A stretch of DNA of 64,000 nucleotides, from NCBI RefSeq assembly GCF_001592935.1, contig NZ_LRDB01000003.1:124001-188000 (forward strand), in the 5' to 3' direction. This DNA comes from Roseivirga echinicomitans. GTDB taxonomy: Bacteria; Bacteroidota; Bacteroidia; Cytophagales; Cyclobacteriaceae. Of the stretch, positions 27,101 through 35,585 are shown piece after piece. The notes under the pieces are model-generated. The model saw nothing but the letters and a program-made list of their open reading frames with translations, was not told the DNA's origin and did not search any database. Numbering within the stretch: position 1 is the stretch's first letter; every line of letters starts with the position of its first letter. The translations under genes and the position numbers were made by a program.

Positions 27101-27386
27101 GATCGAACGGGTCAATTGTTAGCGAAAAAACAGGGATTGCATCACCGGTCTGTCCTGTTCGCATATCAATCCCATTGTTTGATGATACCCAAGAAGCACC
27201 TCCGTCTACAGATTTATTTACGCCACTGAAAACGTCTGTCACGAACATTACATTTTTATTCACTGGGTGGATTCGAACATTATAGCCAAGACCACCAATT
27301 GGACCACCTGTTTTTTGCCAAGGATTTTGGGCGTTTAGTAAAGTGGAAAACAATAAGCTGATCAATAGATAGCTAACAAGTCGCAT
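24141..27386 (-). CDS. Secreted Asp-box (sortilin/VPS10-like) repeat protein with T9SS sorting domain
   Basis: A 1081-residue exported protein. The start is ATG 27386, giving signal peptide MRLVSYLLISLLFSTLLNAQ; an earlier in-frame start would add 23 non-signal residues. Residues 20 to about 740 hold some twelve Asp-box motifs (S-x-D-x-G-x-x-W, e.g. SVDGGASW, STDGGANW, SLDGGASW) that form a beta-propeller. A choice-of-anchor-D/ASH-like domain follows (YGNAPLIITGF...ISVNFNPSDENDY). Next are two Ig/PKD-like repeats (QYQWFRND, SYQWFKDG), then a C-terminal type IX secretion domain (LIYPNPSKGIFKVKF...GVYVLHI). It probably sits on the cell surface or is released. Ligand or substrate is unknown; exo-sialidase-like activity is not implied by Asp boxes alone. 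Confidence 0.9.
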   Translation of the reverse strand: MRLVSYLLISLLFSTLLNAQNPWQKTGGPIGGLGYNVRIHPVNKNVMFVTDVFSGVNKSVDGGASWVSSNNGIDMRTGQTGDAIPVFSLTIDPFDPNEIWVGTQGGRGVYKSTDTGATYESKVNGITEDEGLTIRNFTIVKIDDIKTVFMSCEYDVAVRGDEFSKVKGILYKSTDGGANWTKVWEGNSLARWLEAVPSNVNPTRLVLATGIFDREAFNTTGDGIVISNDNGASWTNSNQGMSSLFVGGMHADPSDLNKIIIGTGNNAELLKGQEGGVYKSNDGGSTWAAKLINTGANQPFHKFTAIQFSVSNPTIVYAANESVIMKSEDSGETWKQQTEVGRSWGPPGIIAGVPIEMTVDSDDPNTLYINNYGGGVFKSTDAGVTWISLSNGYTGAQMHSISVSHQDHSVVASIGRSGPFVSSNGGALWKGVQFGAANFPEWYDIAIDPSDDKHLFVSDEHQATIIESKDRGQSWEVVYRHPSSVDPLDVEDRNGARKIVFAPSKPSVVYAGFAYQGIDSGPAVSESNSTIVSGGAGYDGFQGDFQSSYGMIKSTEGGKAGTWEVINNGLGGKLNVTEIRVDPNDENKVFITLRSGGIFKSSDGGSNWLEITNNLPERNLYSLDISKQDSNIIYVGTRFYGLWKTVDGGGTWSQVFSPPMTVAIDEVNSLFGALAVHPLYANIIMASDWWSGVYLSLDGGASWNLTNTGLETRILRDIEFSSDGKFVYSASEGRGVFSMQFTNEALMRPLIEKLDFDTVKVAELGIAKFSMTNYGNAPLIITGFSTDNNVFSIPNPPSQIAAGQSNEISVNFNPSDENDYAGGLTIQTSLGDFVLELSGKGEYKSCNNDLVISGNSSVCGEGLTLLDAGAGFDQYQWFRNDEAIAGADSQTYEASDSGQYTVKVISNSVCSSTSKPFEFVVNELPGTQITVEGSTLTAPDGASYQWFKDGAELTGETNRTLQVSDDGNYTVRVTSGAGCAVVSEPVAATSILDDGPLRNELVLIYPNPSKGIFKVKFPNPFNDKHQLSLIDGDGKSHWSVKNFNGNEVEVNIPNLVSGVYVLHISSPKRGAYSIKVLIGDF

Positions 27387-27498
27387 GTCGAAAAAATTGT
27401 GATTAAAGAATCCATAAACATAACAAGAAACAATTGCACTGACAACCCGGAACATACTTGAGGGTGCTTTGGGACACTAAACGGGACTCTAGAAAATG

Positions 27499-28800
27499 CT
27501 ATTTTGAAGAAACGGACGGAGGCGAATATCCAGTAATGCTGGCATCGTAAAGTGATTTTTTAAGGAATAATGTAATCAACCCAACCTCACTTGAAGTAAG
27601 ATTCAGAGGTTTGAACATTGGAGACAACTGGTCTAAATAGATTTCCTTACTCTGAGGCTCGGCCGTATTAATATAATGGATTACTTCATCAATAGATGTA
27701 AATGTAGCCCCATGTCCAAAAAAAGCTGCATCTGCCAAGTTATAGAGTTGAGGCGTTTTAAACTTGTACATATCTTCGGGTCTTCGGGTAAAACCGCCCC
27801 TTCCAAGTCTTTCATTTTTGAAGCCATTGGTTCTGTATGTTCCAATGCCTTTGAGTTCTCCCATTCCTAGAGCATGGAAGTCTACATTACCTAACGCAGG
27901 GTTCGAGTGACAACTAACACAGCCTCCCTTACCAAAAAAAAGCATTGCTCCCTTTTTTTCATTTCTGCTCATCGCCTTGCGTTCTCCATCGAGCCATTTT
28001 TGAAAAGGAGCCTGATCGGTAAGAAGCGTTCTTTCATACGCGGCTATAGCAAGTGCAGCAGCAAAATCGCTGTGGCGTTCTTCCTCCTCTAAATCAGGGA
28101 AGGCAGCAGCAAATAACTCTATGTATTCAGGATATTCTGAAAAAAAATCTTCTCCCAAACCCAATCTATGAACCTCAAAAGCAGCAATTGCCTGTGATTC
28201 CAGCCCATCAAAACCCAGATGATTTACAGCTGCTGGGACACTATTTTTCCACTCATTTTCTGTTCCAATATTAGACCCCTTTGCTCCAAACTGGCCATCC
28301 CAAAACACGGTTTCACTAAAAGCTGAGTTAAGAACAGTAGGGGATTTACGCATTTGTACGTCTATCTCTCTTTCTCTATAGTTAGGGTTTTTCACTCGAT
28401 CCTCCCCTCGTTTCCCAAAACCTATACCGCCATCGCCAATGGATTGGCGCGTTGCCACTTGAAAAGCAGCTCCGGCATTGTGGCAGGTTGCACAGGTATA
28501 TGATCTATACGAAAGCCCTTCTATCAAAGGTTTACTTCCCAAAGCAGTATCATGAAATAACAGCCTACCCAAATCAACCTTCGCATTTGTTAAAGGGTTT
28601 TTCGGATCTTGTGGAATGGCAACTAAGTTAGAAGGTGAAGGAAGCTTAAAGTATAACGCCCCGTTTTTGCCCCCAAGTTCATCCAGCCTACTCATCAATC
28701 TTTGATCAATCCCCTGACTATAACCCGGAGCCATAAAGAGCTGCCTCAACAGCGATACTACGAAGATCAATATTGATAAAAAAAGCAGCTTGGGTTTCAC
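27499..28800 (-). CDS. Di-heme cytochrome c peroxidase (MauG/CcpA-like)
   Basis: A 433-residue periplasmic protein with two c-type haem motifs, CATCH at residues 103-107 and CVSCH at 294-298. The sequence LGRLLFHDTALGSK (77-90) and SPTVLNSAFSETVFWDGQFGAKG (153-176) are typical of bacterial cytochrome c peroxidases. The region after the second haem ends with a conserved KTPQLYNLADAAFFGHGATF, whose usual sequence is KTPTLRNV. The N-terminal hydrophobic segment (residues 3-20) acts as an export signal or anchor. It reduces hydrogen peroxide using electrons from cytochrome c, or oxidises another partner as MauG does. The Asp-box gene follows after 112 bp on the same strand. Confidence 0.92.
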   Translation of the reverse strand: MKPKLLFLSILIFVVSLLRQLFMAPGYSQGIDQRLMSRLDELGGKNGALYFKLPSPSNLVAIPQDPKNPLTNAKVDLGRLLFHDTALGSKPLIEGLSYRSYTCATCHNAGAAFQVATRQSIGDGGIGFGKRGEDRVKNPNYREREIDVQMRKSPTVLNSAFSETVFWDGQFGAKGSNIGTENEWKNSVPAAVNHLGFDGLESQAIAAFEVHRLGLGEDFFSEYPEYIELFAAAFPDLEEEERHSDFAAALAIAAYERTLLTDQAPFQKWLDGERKAMSRNEKKGAMLFFGKGGCVSCHSNPALGNVDFHALGMGELKGIGTYRTNGFKNERLGRGGFTRRPEDMYKFKTPQLYNLADAAFFGHGATFTSIDEVIHYINTAEPQSKEIYLDQLSPMFKPLNLTSSEVGLITLFLKKSLYDASITGYSPPSVSSK

Positions 28801-28922
28801 ATCATCAAAATGACCAAAAAGCCTTAAGGATCAAAAAAATAAGGCCCTAAATAATTGATCTACTACTATTTCAATTTTAACAGTTAACCTATTTCAGGAC
28901 GATACACTAAACGGCACAACAA

Positions 28923-28950
28923 AAAAAGCCCCGATAAATCGGGGCTTTTT
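28923..28950 (-). terminator. Rho-independent terminator after rpmE2
   Basis: A perfect 12-bp stem (AAAAAGCCCCGA) with a TAAA loop and T-tracts in both directions. It lies 20 bp past the rpmE2 stop. A base-for-base identical hairpin occurs at 59112-59139. Confidence 0.9.
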
Positions 28951-28970
28951 CGTATAAGCTAATTTGGTGA

Positions 28971-29213
28971 TTACTTCTTGTAACGTCTGTTGAACTTCTC
29001 AACACGACCAGCAGTATCAACAAATAATTTCTTACCAGTGTAGAAAGGATGTGAAGCAGAAGAAACTTCCACTTTAATCAATGGATAAGTGTTTCCATCT
29101 TCCCACTCAATGGTCTCTCCTGAAGTCATTGTAGACTTCGTCATAAATTTGAACTCGCTCGAAGTATCATAAAATACTACTGGCTTATATTCAGGGTGGA
29201 TTTCTTTTTTCAT
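28971..29213 (-). CDS. rpmE2: 50S ribosomal protein L31, type B
   Basis: A ribosomal protein of 80 residues. [19 protein letters not shown] and the C-terminal [28 protein letters not shown] are diagnostic of L31. The zinc-binding Cys residues of type A L31 are absent, so this is the zinc-independent type B form, usual in Bacteroidota as the sole copy. It is transcribed alone, from a promoter at 29249-29280 to the hairpin at 28923-28950. Confidence 0.97.
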   Translation of the reverse strand: MKKEIHPEYKPVVFYDTSSEFKFMTKSTMTSGETIEWEDGNTYPLIKVEVSSASHPFYTGKKLFVDTAGRVEKFNRRYKK

Positions 29214-29248
29214 AACGCTGTTCTTAGTACTTCCCTCAAAAAGGACTG

Positions 29249-29280
29249 CAAATGTAGTGAGCTACAGTCTATTTCACAAA
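29249..29280 (-). promoter_or_regulatory. rpmE2 promoter (TTTG-N20-TACATTTG)
   Basis: On the minus strand TTTG (29277-29280) precedes TACATTTG (29249-29256) by exactly 20 nt. The -7 box lies 35 bp upstream of the rpmE2 ATG. It is the cleanest promoter in the window and identical in spacing to that of the blaI operon. Confidence 0.8.
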
Positions 29281-29374
29281 TATAATTACTTTATTATTGA
29301 TGTTTTTAAGCTTTCTCTAAAATTAAACCGTCAATACCCGAGCAGTCCTTATCTTGCGCCAGCTATACACGCCT

Positions 29375-31039
29375 ATGAAAAAGCTATTTTTACTGCTCTG
29401 CATTTCATTCTGTTCAATTTCAGCCTTTGCTCAAAGCAGCCTAATTCCCTACAATAGAGATTATTACCATATCATCGATCGCTTTGTGGCCCAGTTCCCA
29501 GAACAGGCAAAAGAGTTTCAAACTACTTATAAACCTGTCAGCCGAGAAAACTTGGCTGAATTTTTAAATTCCATCAAGGAAGAGTACCCAAATTTTTCGG
29601 AGCAAGATAAATTCAATTTTGAGTTCTTGATGAACGACAGCTGGGAGTTCACCAATTCAGAATACATTGAAAATGACAAAAGCTGGTGGAATGTATTCTA
29701 CGAGAAAAAATCTGACTTACTCCATTACCAAACGGAAAACTCCACTATACACATCAATCCGGTTTTTGAGTTTTCTGGCGGAAAGGATTCCGAAACCGAT
29801 GGCACACTCTACACAAATACCCGTGGCGCTGAAATCCATGGCTCCATCGATAAAAAAATTGGCTTCTATACTTTTGTAAGTACCACAGAAGCGCGTTTCC
29901 CTGAATATGTAAGCAGGTATGTAAATGGCCCTCAAATGGCTTTTCCTAACGAGGGCTTCTGGAAAAAATACGGAGACAGCGGTTGGGATGTACTCAATGC
30001 AAGAGGTTACTTAAATTTTGGGCTCACCAAGAGTGTTAAAGTACAGGCCGGCTACGACAAAAACTTTATTGGCAACGGACACCGCTCCATGATTCTTTCT
30101 GATTTCTCTAGCCCCTACCTCTTTCTGAAAATAGATGCTCAAGTAGGCCCTTTTCAGTATACCACCATGTTTTCTGAACTTACTGAAGACATTGCATTTA
30201 CAGGAAGTGGTGTACCTGGGGATGGTGACTACCCAAAGAAATTCTGGGCTTTCCATCGTTTAGGGTTGAACATTACCCCCAATTTCAATATCGGCTTGTT
30301 TGAGTCGGTAATGAGCGAAAAAGCAACCTTGGCTTACTTCAACCCTATTATTTTCTATAGGGCCGTTGAATTGCAGGAAGGCAGCCCAGATAACGTTTTA
30401 CTCGGGCTAGATTTTAATTGGAAAGTGAAAAATGGAATCTCCGTTTATGGCCAAGCACTTTTAGATGAGTTTGTAATTGGAGATTTACGTGCTGGAGATG
30501 GCAGCTGGAGAAATCGATTCGGCATTCAGTTGGGCGCAAAAAGTATTGATGCACTCGGTATTTCCAACCTCGACCTACAAGCCGAAGTGAACCTAGCGCG
30601 TCCGTATTTATACCAAAGCGAATTCAAAAACAGCTATTCGAATTACAGAAATCCATTGGCACATCCACTAGGGGCCAATTTTCAAGAATTGGTTTTAGTA
30701 GGTCGATATCAGCCATTAGAAAGACTTTCAGTAGTGGGAAAAATCATTTATTCCGATTTGGGTGAAGATCTTGGTGATGGCGTAAACTATGGCGGCAATG
30801 TATTGGCCGATACAGATGACCGCGTTTCTACTACTGGAAACGAAATTGGACAAGGCGCAAATGCTAAAAACCTGTACATGGAGTTAAGAGGATCATACAT
30901 GCTTATGCACAATGTGTTTTTCGATGTAGGACTTATCAAAAGGAACTTTAACAGTGAATTGGCAGCGCGCGACCTAAACAGCACAACCATTAGCGCTTCG
31001 CTTCGTTGGAACTTGGCCAAGCGCCAACACGAGTTTTGA
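29375..31039 (+). CDS. RemB/Wzi-like outer-membrane beta-barrel protein
   Basis: A 554-residue exported protein. The start is ATG 29375, because MKKLFLLLCISFCSISAFAQ is a clear signal peptide; an upstream TTG would add seven residues. The mature part has a short helical N-terminal section (to about residue 100), then a long series of amphipathic beta-strands ending in LNSTTISASLRWNLAKRQHEF. The segment KVQAGYDKNFIGNGHRSMILSDFSSPYLF resembles Wzi-type capsule-assembly barrels and the F. johnsoniae gliding-related protein RemB. It may bind surface polysaccharide or assist gliding. This is family-level inference; no gld or spr genes are in the window. Confidence 0.75.
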   Translation: MKKLFLLLCISFCSISAFAQSSLIPYNRDYYHIIDRFVAQFPEQAKEFQTTYKPVSRENLAEFLNSIKEEYPNFSEQDKFNFEFLMNDSWEFTNSEYIENDKSWWNVFYEKKSDLLHYQTENSTIHINPVFEFSGGKDSETDGTLYTNTRGAEIHGSIDKKIGFYTFVSTTEARFPEYVSRYVNGPQMAFPNEGFWKKYGDSGWDVLNARGYLNFGLTKSVKVQAGYDKNFIGNGHRSMILSDFSSPYLFLKIDAQVGPFQYTTMFSELTEDIAFTGSGVPGDGDYPKKFWAFHRLGLNITPNFNIGLFESVMSEKATLAYFNPIIFYRAVELQEGSPDNVLLGLDFNWKVKNGISVYGQALLDEFVIGDLRAGDGSWRNRFGIQLGAKSIDALGISNLDLQAEVNLARPYLYQSEFKNSYSNYRNPLAHPLGANFQELVLVGRYQPLERLSVVGKIIYSDLGEDLGDGVNYGGNVLADTDDRVSTTGNEIGQGANAKNLYMELRGSYMLMHNVFFDVGLIKRNFNSELAARDLNSTTISASLRWNLAKRQHEF

Positions 31040-31066
31040 AATCAGGCTTTCCCCATTATTTATATT

Positions 31067-31074
31067 TAACTTTG
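31067..31074 (+). promoter_or_regulatory. Candidate -7 element upstream of the ABC exporter
   Basis: TAACTTTG fits TAnnTTTG and ends 14 bp before the exporter ATG. The nearest TTTG upstream is 28 nt away, outside the usual range, so only the -7 box is supported. Confidence 0.4.
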
Positions 31075-31088
31075 GCCGAAATTGAATT

Positions 31089-32918
31089 ATGAAGACTTTT
31101 CGGAGAATTCTGGCTTTTGCCAAACCTTACCATAACCACTTTCCGCAGTACTTTCTGTTTGCCACGCTGGCCATCATATTCAGCTTAATGAATTTGGCTT
31201 TGCTAGAACCCCTGTTCAGCATCATATTTGAAAATACGAAAGAAGGGCTTGATCCCGTGGCCGCTGTTGGTGAAAAGATTGGTTTTCTGGAGCAAGTGAA
31301 AGGGCTTCTCTATGAAAAACTGACTTACCTGCGAGATACCCAAGGAAAATCAAGCAGCTTGATTTATGTCAGTGTCATCATTGCCATTTCGGCTTTACTC
31401 TCCAACCTCTTCACTTACCTTTCCAATGTCACCATGGGAATTGTAAGGGCCAATGTGGTGCAAAAAATTCGAACGAAAGTATTTAAGAACACGACTAACC
31501 TCCACTTGAACTTTTTCTCTGGAGAAAGAAAAGGCGACATCATGTCGCGCATGACTAATGACATTCAAGAGATTGAAGTCACCTTGGTCAGTTCTATTAA
31601 AGTGCTTTTTCGAGAACCTGCCACCATCATTATTTACGTGGCTTTCCTTTTGGCTACTTCGCTTCAGCTCACATTATTCGTTTTAGTTTTCTTCCCTATA
31701 ATGGGCATTCTGATTTCTTGGATCGTTAAGAAATTGAAGAAAAAGGCAGTTTTGAGTCAAGAGTCGCTCGGGCGAATTGTGAACCTCATGGACGAGGTTT
31801 TTTCGGGAATGCGCATTATCAAAGGTTTTAATGCCAAGGATTATGTAGACAACCTTTTCGAAAAGGAAACGATGACTTATCGAAAAATCAACATTTCCAT
31901 GGCGCGTAAGAATGAGCTGGCCTCACCCGTTTCACAGTTTTTGGGTATTGTGGTCGTGGCTTCGCTTTTGGTCTATGGGGGAACACTCGTTTTGGAAGAC
32001 AAAGGTGGCTTACAAGCAGGCGAGCTGTTGGCTTACATTGCCGTGTTCAGTCAAATCATTAACCCCGCAAAAAGCATCTCTCAATCACTGAGCAATATTC
32101 AGCGTGGAATTGTTTCGGCCGATCGTATTTTCAAACTGATTGACGAACAACCAAAAATTGAAAACGAACCCAATGCCACAGCAATCCAGGGTTTCAATAG
32201 TGAAATTGAGTTCCGAAATGTGAGTTTCGCTTACGACAAAGAAACGGTGTTAAAGAACATCAACTTTACGGTGGAAAAGGGAAAAACAGTGGCTTTGGTA
32301 GGTTCTTCTGGTGGCGGAAAGTCTACTATGGCAGATTTGATTCCCCGCTATTATGACCCCACTGCGGGCGAAATCCTGATTGACGGTTATGCCCTTACCA
32401 GTGTTACTGCTGAGTCCTTACGAGCGCTTATGGGTATCGTCACGCAAGAGTCCATTCTCTTTAACGATACCGTATTTAAGAACATCGCTTTTGCCATGCC
32501 AAATGCCAAACTGGAAGACGTAATGCAGGCGGCTAAAATTGCCAATGCCTACGACTTTATCATGGAACTGGAAAATGGTTTTGAAACCAACATTGGTGAA
32601 CGAGGCGGAAAGCTTTCTGGTGGTCAGCGCCAACGATTGAGCATTGCCCGTGCGGTAATGAAAAACCCGCCTGTATTGATTCTGGATGAAGCCACTTCGG
32701 CACTTGATTCTGAATCTGAAAAACTGGTGCAAGAAGCTTTGGCCAACCTGATGAAAAACCGAACTTCCATTGTGATTGCCCACAGGCTCAGCACCATTCA
32801 GCATGCAGATGAAATTTTGGTAATGCAAAAAGGTGAAATAGTAGAGCGTGGCAATCACCAAACTTTATTGCAACAAAACGGAGTGTATAACAAGCTCATC
32901 AGCATGCAATCCATTTAG
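31089..32918 (+). CDS. MsbA-like ABC exporter (fused permease and ATPase)
   Basis: A 609-residue half-transporter that dimerises to export lipids such as lipid A core, or other hydrophobic substrates. Six membrane helices lie in residues 20-330, and the coupling-type segment GERKGDIMSRMTNDIQEIE is visible at about 145-163. The ATPase has Walker A GSSGGGKST (about 405-413), signature LSGGQRQRLSIARA (about 509), Walker B VLILDEATSALD (about 530) and the switch His in IVIAHRLST. The gmhA gene follows 66 bp downstream, which suits an envelope glycolipid role. Confidence 0.9.
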   Translation: MKTFRRILAFAKPYHNHFPQYFLFATLAIIFSLMNLALLEPLFSIIFENTKEGLDPVAAVGEKIGFLEQVKGLLYEKLTYLRDTQGKSSSLIYVSVIIAISALLSNLFTYLSNVTMGIVRANVVQKIRTKVFKNTTNLHLNFFSGERKGDIMSRMTNDIQEIEVTLVSSIKVLFREPATIIIYVAFLLATSLQLTLFVLVFFPIMGILISWIVKKLKKKAVLSQESLGRIVNLMDEVFSGMRIIKGFNAKDYVDNLFEKETMTYRKINISMARKNELASPVSQFLGIVVVASLLVYGGTLVLEDKGGLQAGELLAYIAVFSQIINPAKSISQSLSNIQRGIVSADRIFKLIDEQPKIENEPNATAIQGFNSEIEFRNVSFAYDKETVLKNINFTVEKGKTVALVGSSGGGKSTMADLIPRYYDPTAGEILIDGYALTSVTAESLRALMGIVTQESILFNDTVFKNIAFAMPNAKLEDVMQAAKIANAYDFIMELENGFETNIGERGGKLSGGQRQRLSIARAVMKNPPVLILDEATSALDSESEKLVQEALANLMKNRTSIVIAHRLSTIQHADEILVMQKGEIVERGNHQTLLQQNGVYNKLISMQSI

Positions 32919-32983
32919 ATTTATTTCAGATTCAATTGATTTATTTCTTATAATTTACTTTATTCGATTAAAACCTCTTCAAC

Positions 32984-33571
32984 ATGGACAATCATAGTCT
33001 GATTAAGCAAGAACTACAGGAAGCCTCCAAAGTATTAGAAAGCTTTCTGGAGAACGAACAAAATATTGAAGCCATAGAAAAGGCTGCGCAAGCCTTTGTA
33101 GATACCATAAATAATGACGGTAAAATCTTCAGCTGCGGCAACGGTGGTTCGCATTGTGATGCCATGCATTTCGCTGAAGAGTTGACAGGCCGTTACCGCG
33201 AAAACCGCAGGGCATTGCCTGCCATTGCCATTTCAGATCCCAGCCACATGAGCTGTGTTTCAAACGATTTCGGTTACGAATCTATTTTCTCTCGCTATAT
33301 CGAAGGTTTGGGCCGCGAAGGCGATGCCGTTTTGGCCATCAGCACCAGTGGAAACTCGAAGAACATTCTTCGCGCAGCCACAGTAGCCAAGCAGCGCAAA
33401 ATGAAAGTAATTGCCCTTACGGGGAAAAATGGGGGTGAATTGGCAGAACTGGCCGATATAGAAATCCGTGTGCCACATATGGGCTATGCCGACCGCGTTC
33501 AGGAAATTCACATTAAAGTCATTCACATTATTATTCAACTGATAGAAAAGGGAACCATAGATGCTGAGTAA
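32984..33571 (+). CDS. gmhA: Sedoheptulose 7-phosphate isomerase
   Basis: GmhA makes D-glycero-D-manno-heptose 7-phosphate, the first step of heptose synthesis for lipopolysaccharide. The 195-residue SIS-domain protein shows [27 protein letters not shown] (about 46-72) and the phosphate-binding [14 protein letters not shown] (about 118-131). The conserved catalytic Glu in AEELTGR and the late His in [14 protein letters not shown] are present. It matches GmhA in length and motifs. The next pathway enzyme, HldA, is encoded at 3266-4261. The last 11 bp overlap the yifB/comM start. Confidence 0.93.
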   Translation: MDNHSLIKQELQEASKVLESFLENEQNIEAIEKAAQAFVDTINNDGKIFSCGNGGSHCDAMHFAEELTGRYRENRRALPAIAISDPSHMSCVSNDFGYESIFSRYIEGLGREGDAVLAISTSGNSKNILRAATVAKQRKMKVIALTGKNGGELAELADIEIRVPHMGYADRVQEIHIKVIHIIIQLIEKGTIDAE

Positions 33572-35096
33572 AGGCTACGGGGCGGCTGTATATGGTGTTG
33601 ACGCAAGAGTCATCACCATTGAGGTAAACATTGTGCAGGGCATTAAGTTCTGGCTCAGTGGTTTGCCCGATAGCGCTGTGAAAGAAAGTGAGCACCGCAT
33701 AGAGTCTGCCTTCAAGCATTTTGATTACCGAATGCCACGCCAAAAAGTGGTGGTAAACATGGCGCCAGCCGATATTAAAAAGGAAGGTTCAGCCTATGAT
33801 TTGCCCATCGCCTTGGGCGTGCTGAACGCTTCCAACCAAATCAATGCTCCAGAGCTTGAGAAGTACATCATTATGGGCGAAATGGCCTTGGACGGAAATC
33901 TTCGTCCGATCAAGGGCGTGCTGCCTATTGCCATTGAGGCCAGAAATAATGGGTTCAAAGGTTTTATCCTTCCTACCGAAAATGCGAATGAAGCTGCCAT
34001 CGTCAACGACCTCGATGTAATTGGCGTGGGCAACCTGATTGAAGCCATCGAATTTTTAGAAGGAAAGCGACACATTGAGCCTTTAGAATACGATACCCGC
34101 GACAAGTTCTTCACCCATTTGAATGATTATGAAGCGGACTTTTCAAATGTTCAAGGGCAAGAAAACATCAAACGTGCTTTAGAAATTGCAGCAGCTGGCG
34201 GCCATAATGTAATTATGATTGGGCCTCCTGGTGCAGGAAAAACCATGTTGGCGAAAAGGCTTCCGTCTATTCTTCCTCCATTGAGTTTGTATGAAGCGCT
34301 GGAAACCACCAAAATTCATTCTGTGGCGGGAAAGCTGAGCGTCAATGGCGACTTGGTCACCAAAAGACCCTTCCGTTCTCCGCACCATACCGTAAGCGAT
34401 GTAGCCTTGGTCGGTGGTGGTGGAAATCCGCAACCCGGAGAAATTTCTTTGGCGCACAATGGGGTACTTTTTTTAGATGAATTGCCAGAGTTCAAACGCA
34501 CCGTTTTAGAAGTGATGCGTCAGCCTTTGGAAGAACGCAAAGTGACCATTTCTCGCGCCAAGGTTTCGGTAGATTTTCCTTCCAACTTTATGCTGATTGC
34601 CAGCATGAACCCATGTCCTTGTGGTTATTACAATCACCCAGAAAAAGACTGCGTTTGCGGTTCAGGACAAGTGCAACGCTACCTCAATAAAATTAGCGGT
34701 CCATTGCTCGACAGGATTGATTTGCATGTAGAAGTAACGCCCGTTTCCTTCGACCAAATGACAGAAAACCGAAAGGCCGAAGACAGTGCGGCCATTCGTG
34801 AAAGGGTAATCAAAGCCCGCGCGATTCAAACTGCCCGGCTCAAAGACCACGGCCTGCACTCCAATGCCATGATGCCTTCGCAAATGGTAAAAGACATCTG
34901 CCAGATTAACGAAGCAGGAAGAAAGCTGTTAAAAACTGCCATGGAACGTTTAGGGCTTTCTGCCCGTGCCTATGACAGAATCTTAAAAGTAAGCCGCACC
35001 ATTGCCGATTTAGCTGATAGCGATGAAATCAGAATTGAGCATTTGGCCGAAGCCATTCAATACCGCAGCTTGGATAGAGACGGTTGGGCGGGTTAA
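33561..35096 (+). CDS. YifB/ComM-family Mg-chelatase-like AAA+ ATPase
   Basis: A 511-residue hexameric helicase-type ATPase. ComM homologues drive branch migration in natural transformation and recombination. The N-terminal ChlI-like domain (about 20-180; [39 protein letters not shown]) precedes the AAA+ core with Walker A GPPGAGKT (221-228), [19 protein letters not shown], Walker [10 protein letters not shown], and a Cys-rich [19 protein letters not shown] stretch, which may bind zinc. Arg-finger region [14 protein letters not shown] follows. The start ATG overlaps gmhA by 11 bp, so translation is probably coupled. Confidence 0.93.
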   Translation: MLSKGYGAAVYGVDARVITIEVNIVQGIKFWLSGLPDSAVKESEHRIESAFKHFDYRMPRQKVVVNMAPADIKKEGSAYDLPIALGVLNASNQINAPELEKYIIMGEMALDGNLRPIKGVLPIAIEARNNGFKGFILPTENANEAAIVNDLDVIGVGNLIEAIEFLEGKRHIEPLEYDTRDKFFTHLNDYEADFSNVQGQENIKRALEIAAAGGHNVIMIGPPGAGKTMLAKRLPSILPPLSLYEALETTKIHSVAGKLSVNGDLVTKRPFRSPHHTVSDVALVGGGGNPQPGEISLAHNGVLFLDELPEFKRTVLEVMRQPLEERKVTISRAKVSVDFPSNFMLIASMNPCPCGYYNHPEKDCVCGSGQVQRYLNKISGPLLDRIDLHVEVTPVSFDQMTENRKAEDSAAIRERVIKARAIQTARLKDHGLHSNAMMPSQMVKDICQINEAGRKLLKTAMERLGLSARAYDRILKVSRTIADLADSDEIRIEHLAEAIQYRSLDRDGWAG

Positions 35097-35113
35097 ATTT
35101 AGAAGTTAGTCAT

Positions 35114-35200
35114 ATCCGACAGCATGACCGTATGAACGGACTTTGCCCACTCTAGCAGTCACCCTGAACTTGTTTCAGGGCCCGTCTGCTTAAGGCTAAT
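35114..35200 (+). repeat. Dispersed intergenic repeat copy R1
   Basis: Contains the modules CAGCATGACCG, GACTTTGCCCACTCTAGCAG and the pseudo-palindrome CCTGAACTTGTTTCAGG. The same modules recur at 35586 (R2) and 40779 (R4). Lies just upstream of the GIY-YIG gene. Confidence 0.75.
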
Positions 35201-35263
35201 TTCCTTCGTCAACTTAAAAAGTCAATTGTCAATTAGTTAAATTGACTAACCAATCTAATTTTG

Positions 35264-35560
35264 ATGAACTCAGGCTGTGTCTATATCATGTCAAATAAGA
35301 ATAGGACAACTCTTTACATAGGCGTGACTTCAAATCTTACGGCAAGAGTACTAGAACACAGAAACGGAACAGGATCGAAATTCACTTCGAAATACAATTG
35401 CTTTGACTTGATTTACTTTGAATACTACCCAAGTATTGTTGTAGCAATCGCTAGAGAAAAACAACTCAAAAACTGGCATCGAGATTGGAAAATTAATCTC
35501 ATCAAATCCGAGAATACTGAGCTACTGGATTTATCAAACTCTGTAGGTGTTGATGGTTGA
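35264..35560 (+). CDS. GIY-YIG nuclease family protein
   Basis: A 98-residue single-domain nuclease of the UvrC/YhbQ type. The catalytic elements are visible: CVYIMSNKNRTTLYIGVTSN (paired Tyr of the GIY and YIG strands), the catalytic Arg in LTARVLEHRNG, and the metal-binding Glu in AIAREKQLKNW. No DNA-binding accessory domain is present. I start at ATG 35264 rather than the TTG three bases earlier. The gene is bracketed on both sides by copies of a dispersed repeat, unlike any other gene here. Its biological role is unknown; single-domain GIY-YIG proteins are abundant in Bacteroidota. Confidence 0.9.
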   Translation: MNSGCVYIMSNKNRTTLYIGVTSNLTARVLEHRNGTGSKFTSKYNCFDLIYFEYYPSIVVAIAREKQLKNWHRDWKINLIKSENTELLDLSNSVGVDG

Positions 35561-35585
35561 AAAACTTCCTACGTCAAGTATAGGG

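Noticed and set aside
32418-32861. 147-codon minus-strand open frame
   Set aside because: It lies inside the ATPase domain of the MsbA-like exporter, in a frame with poor composition; shadow of a real gene.
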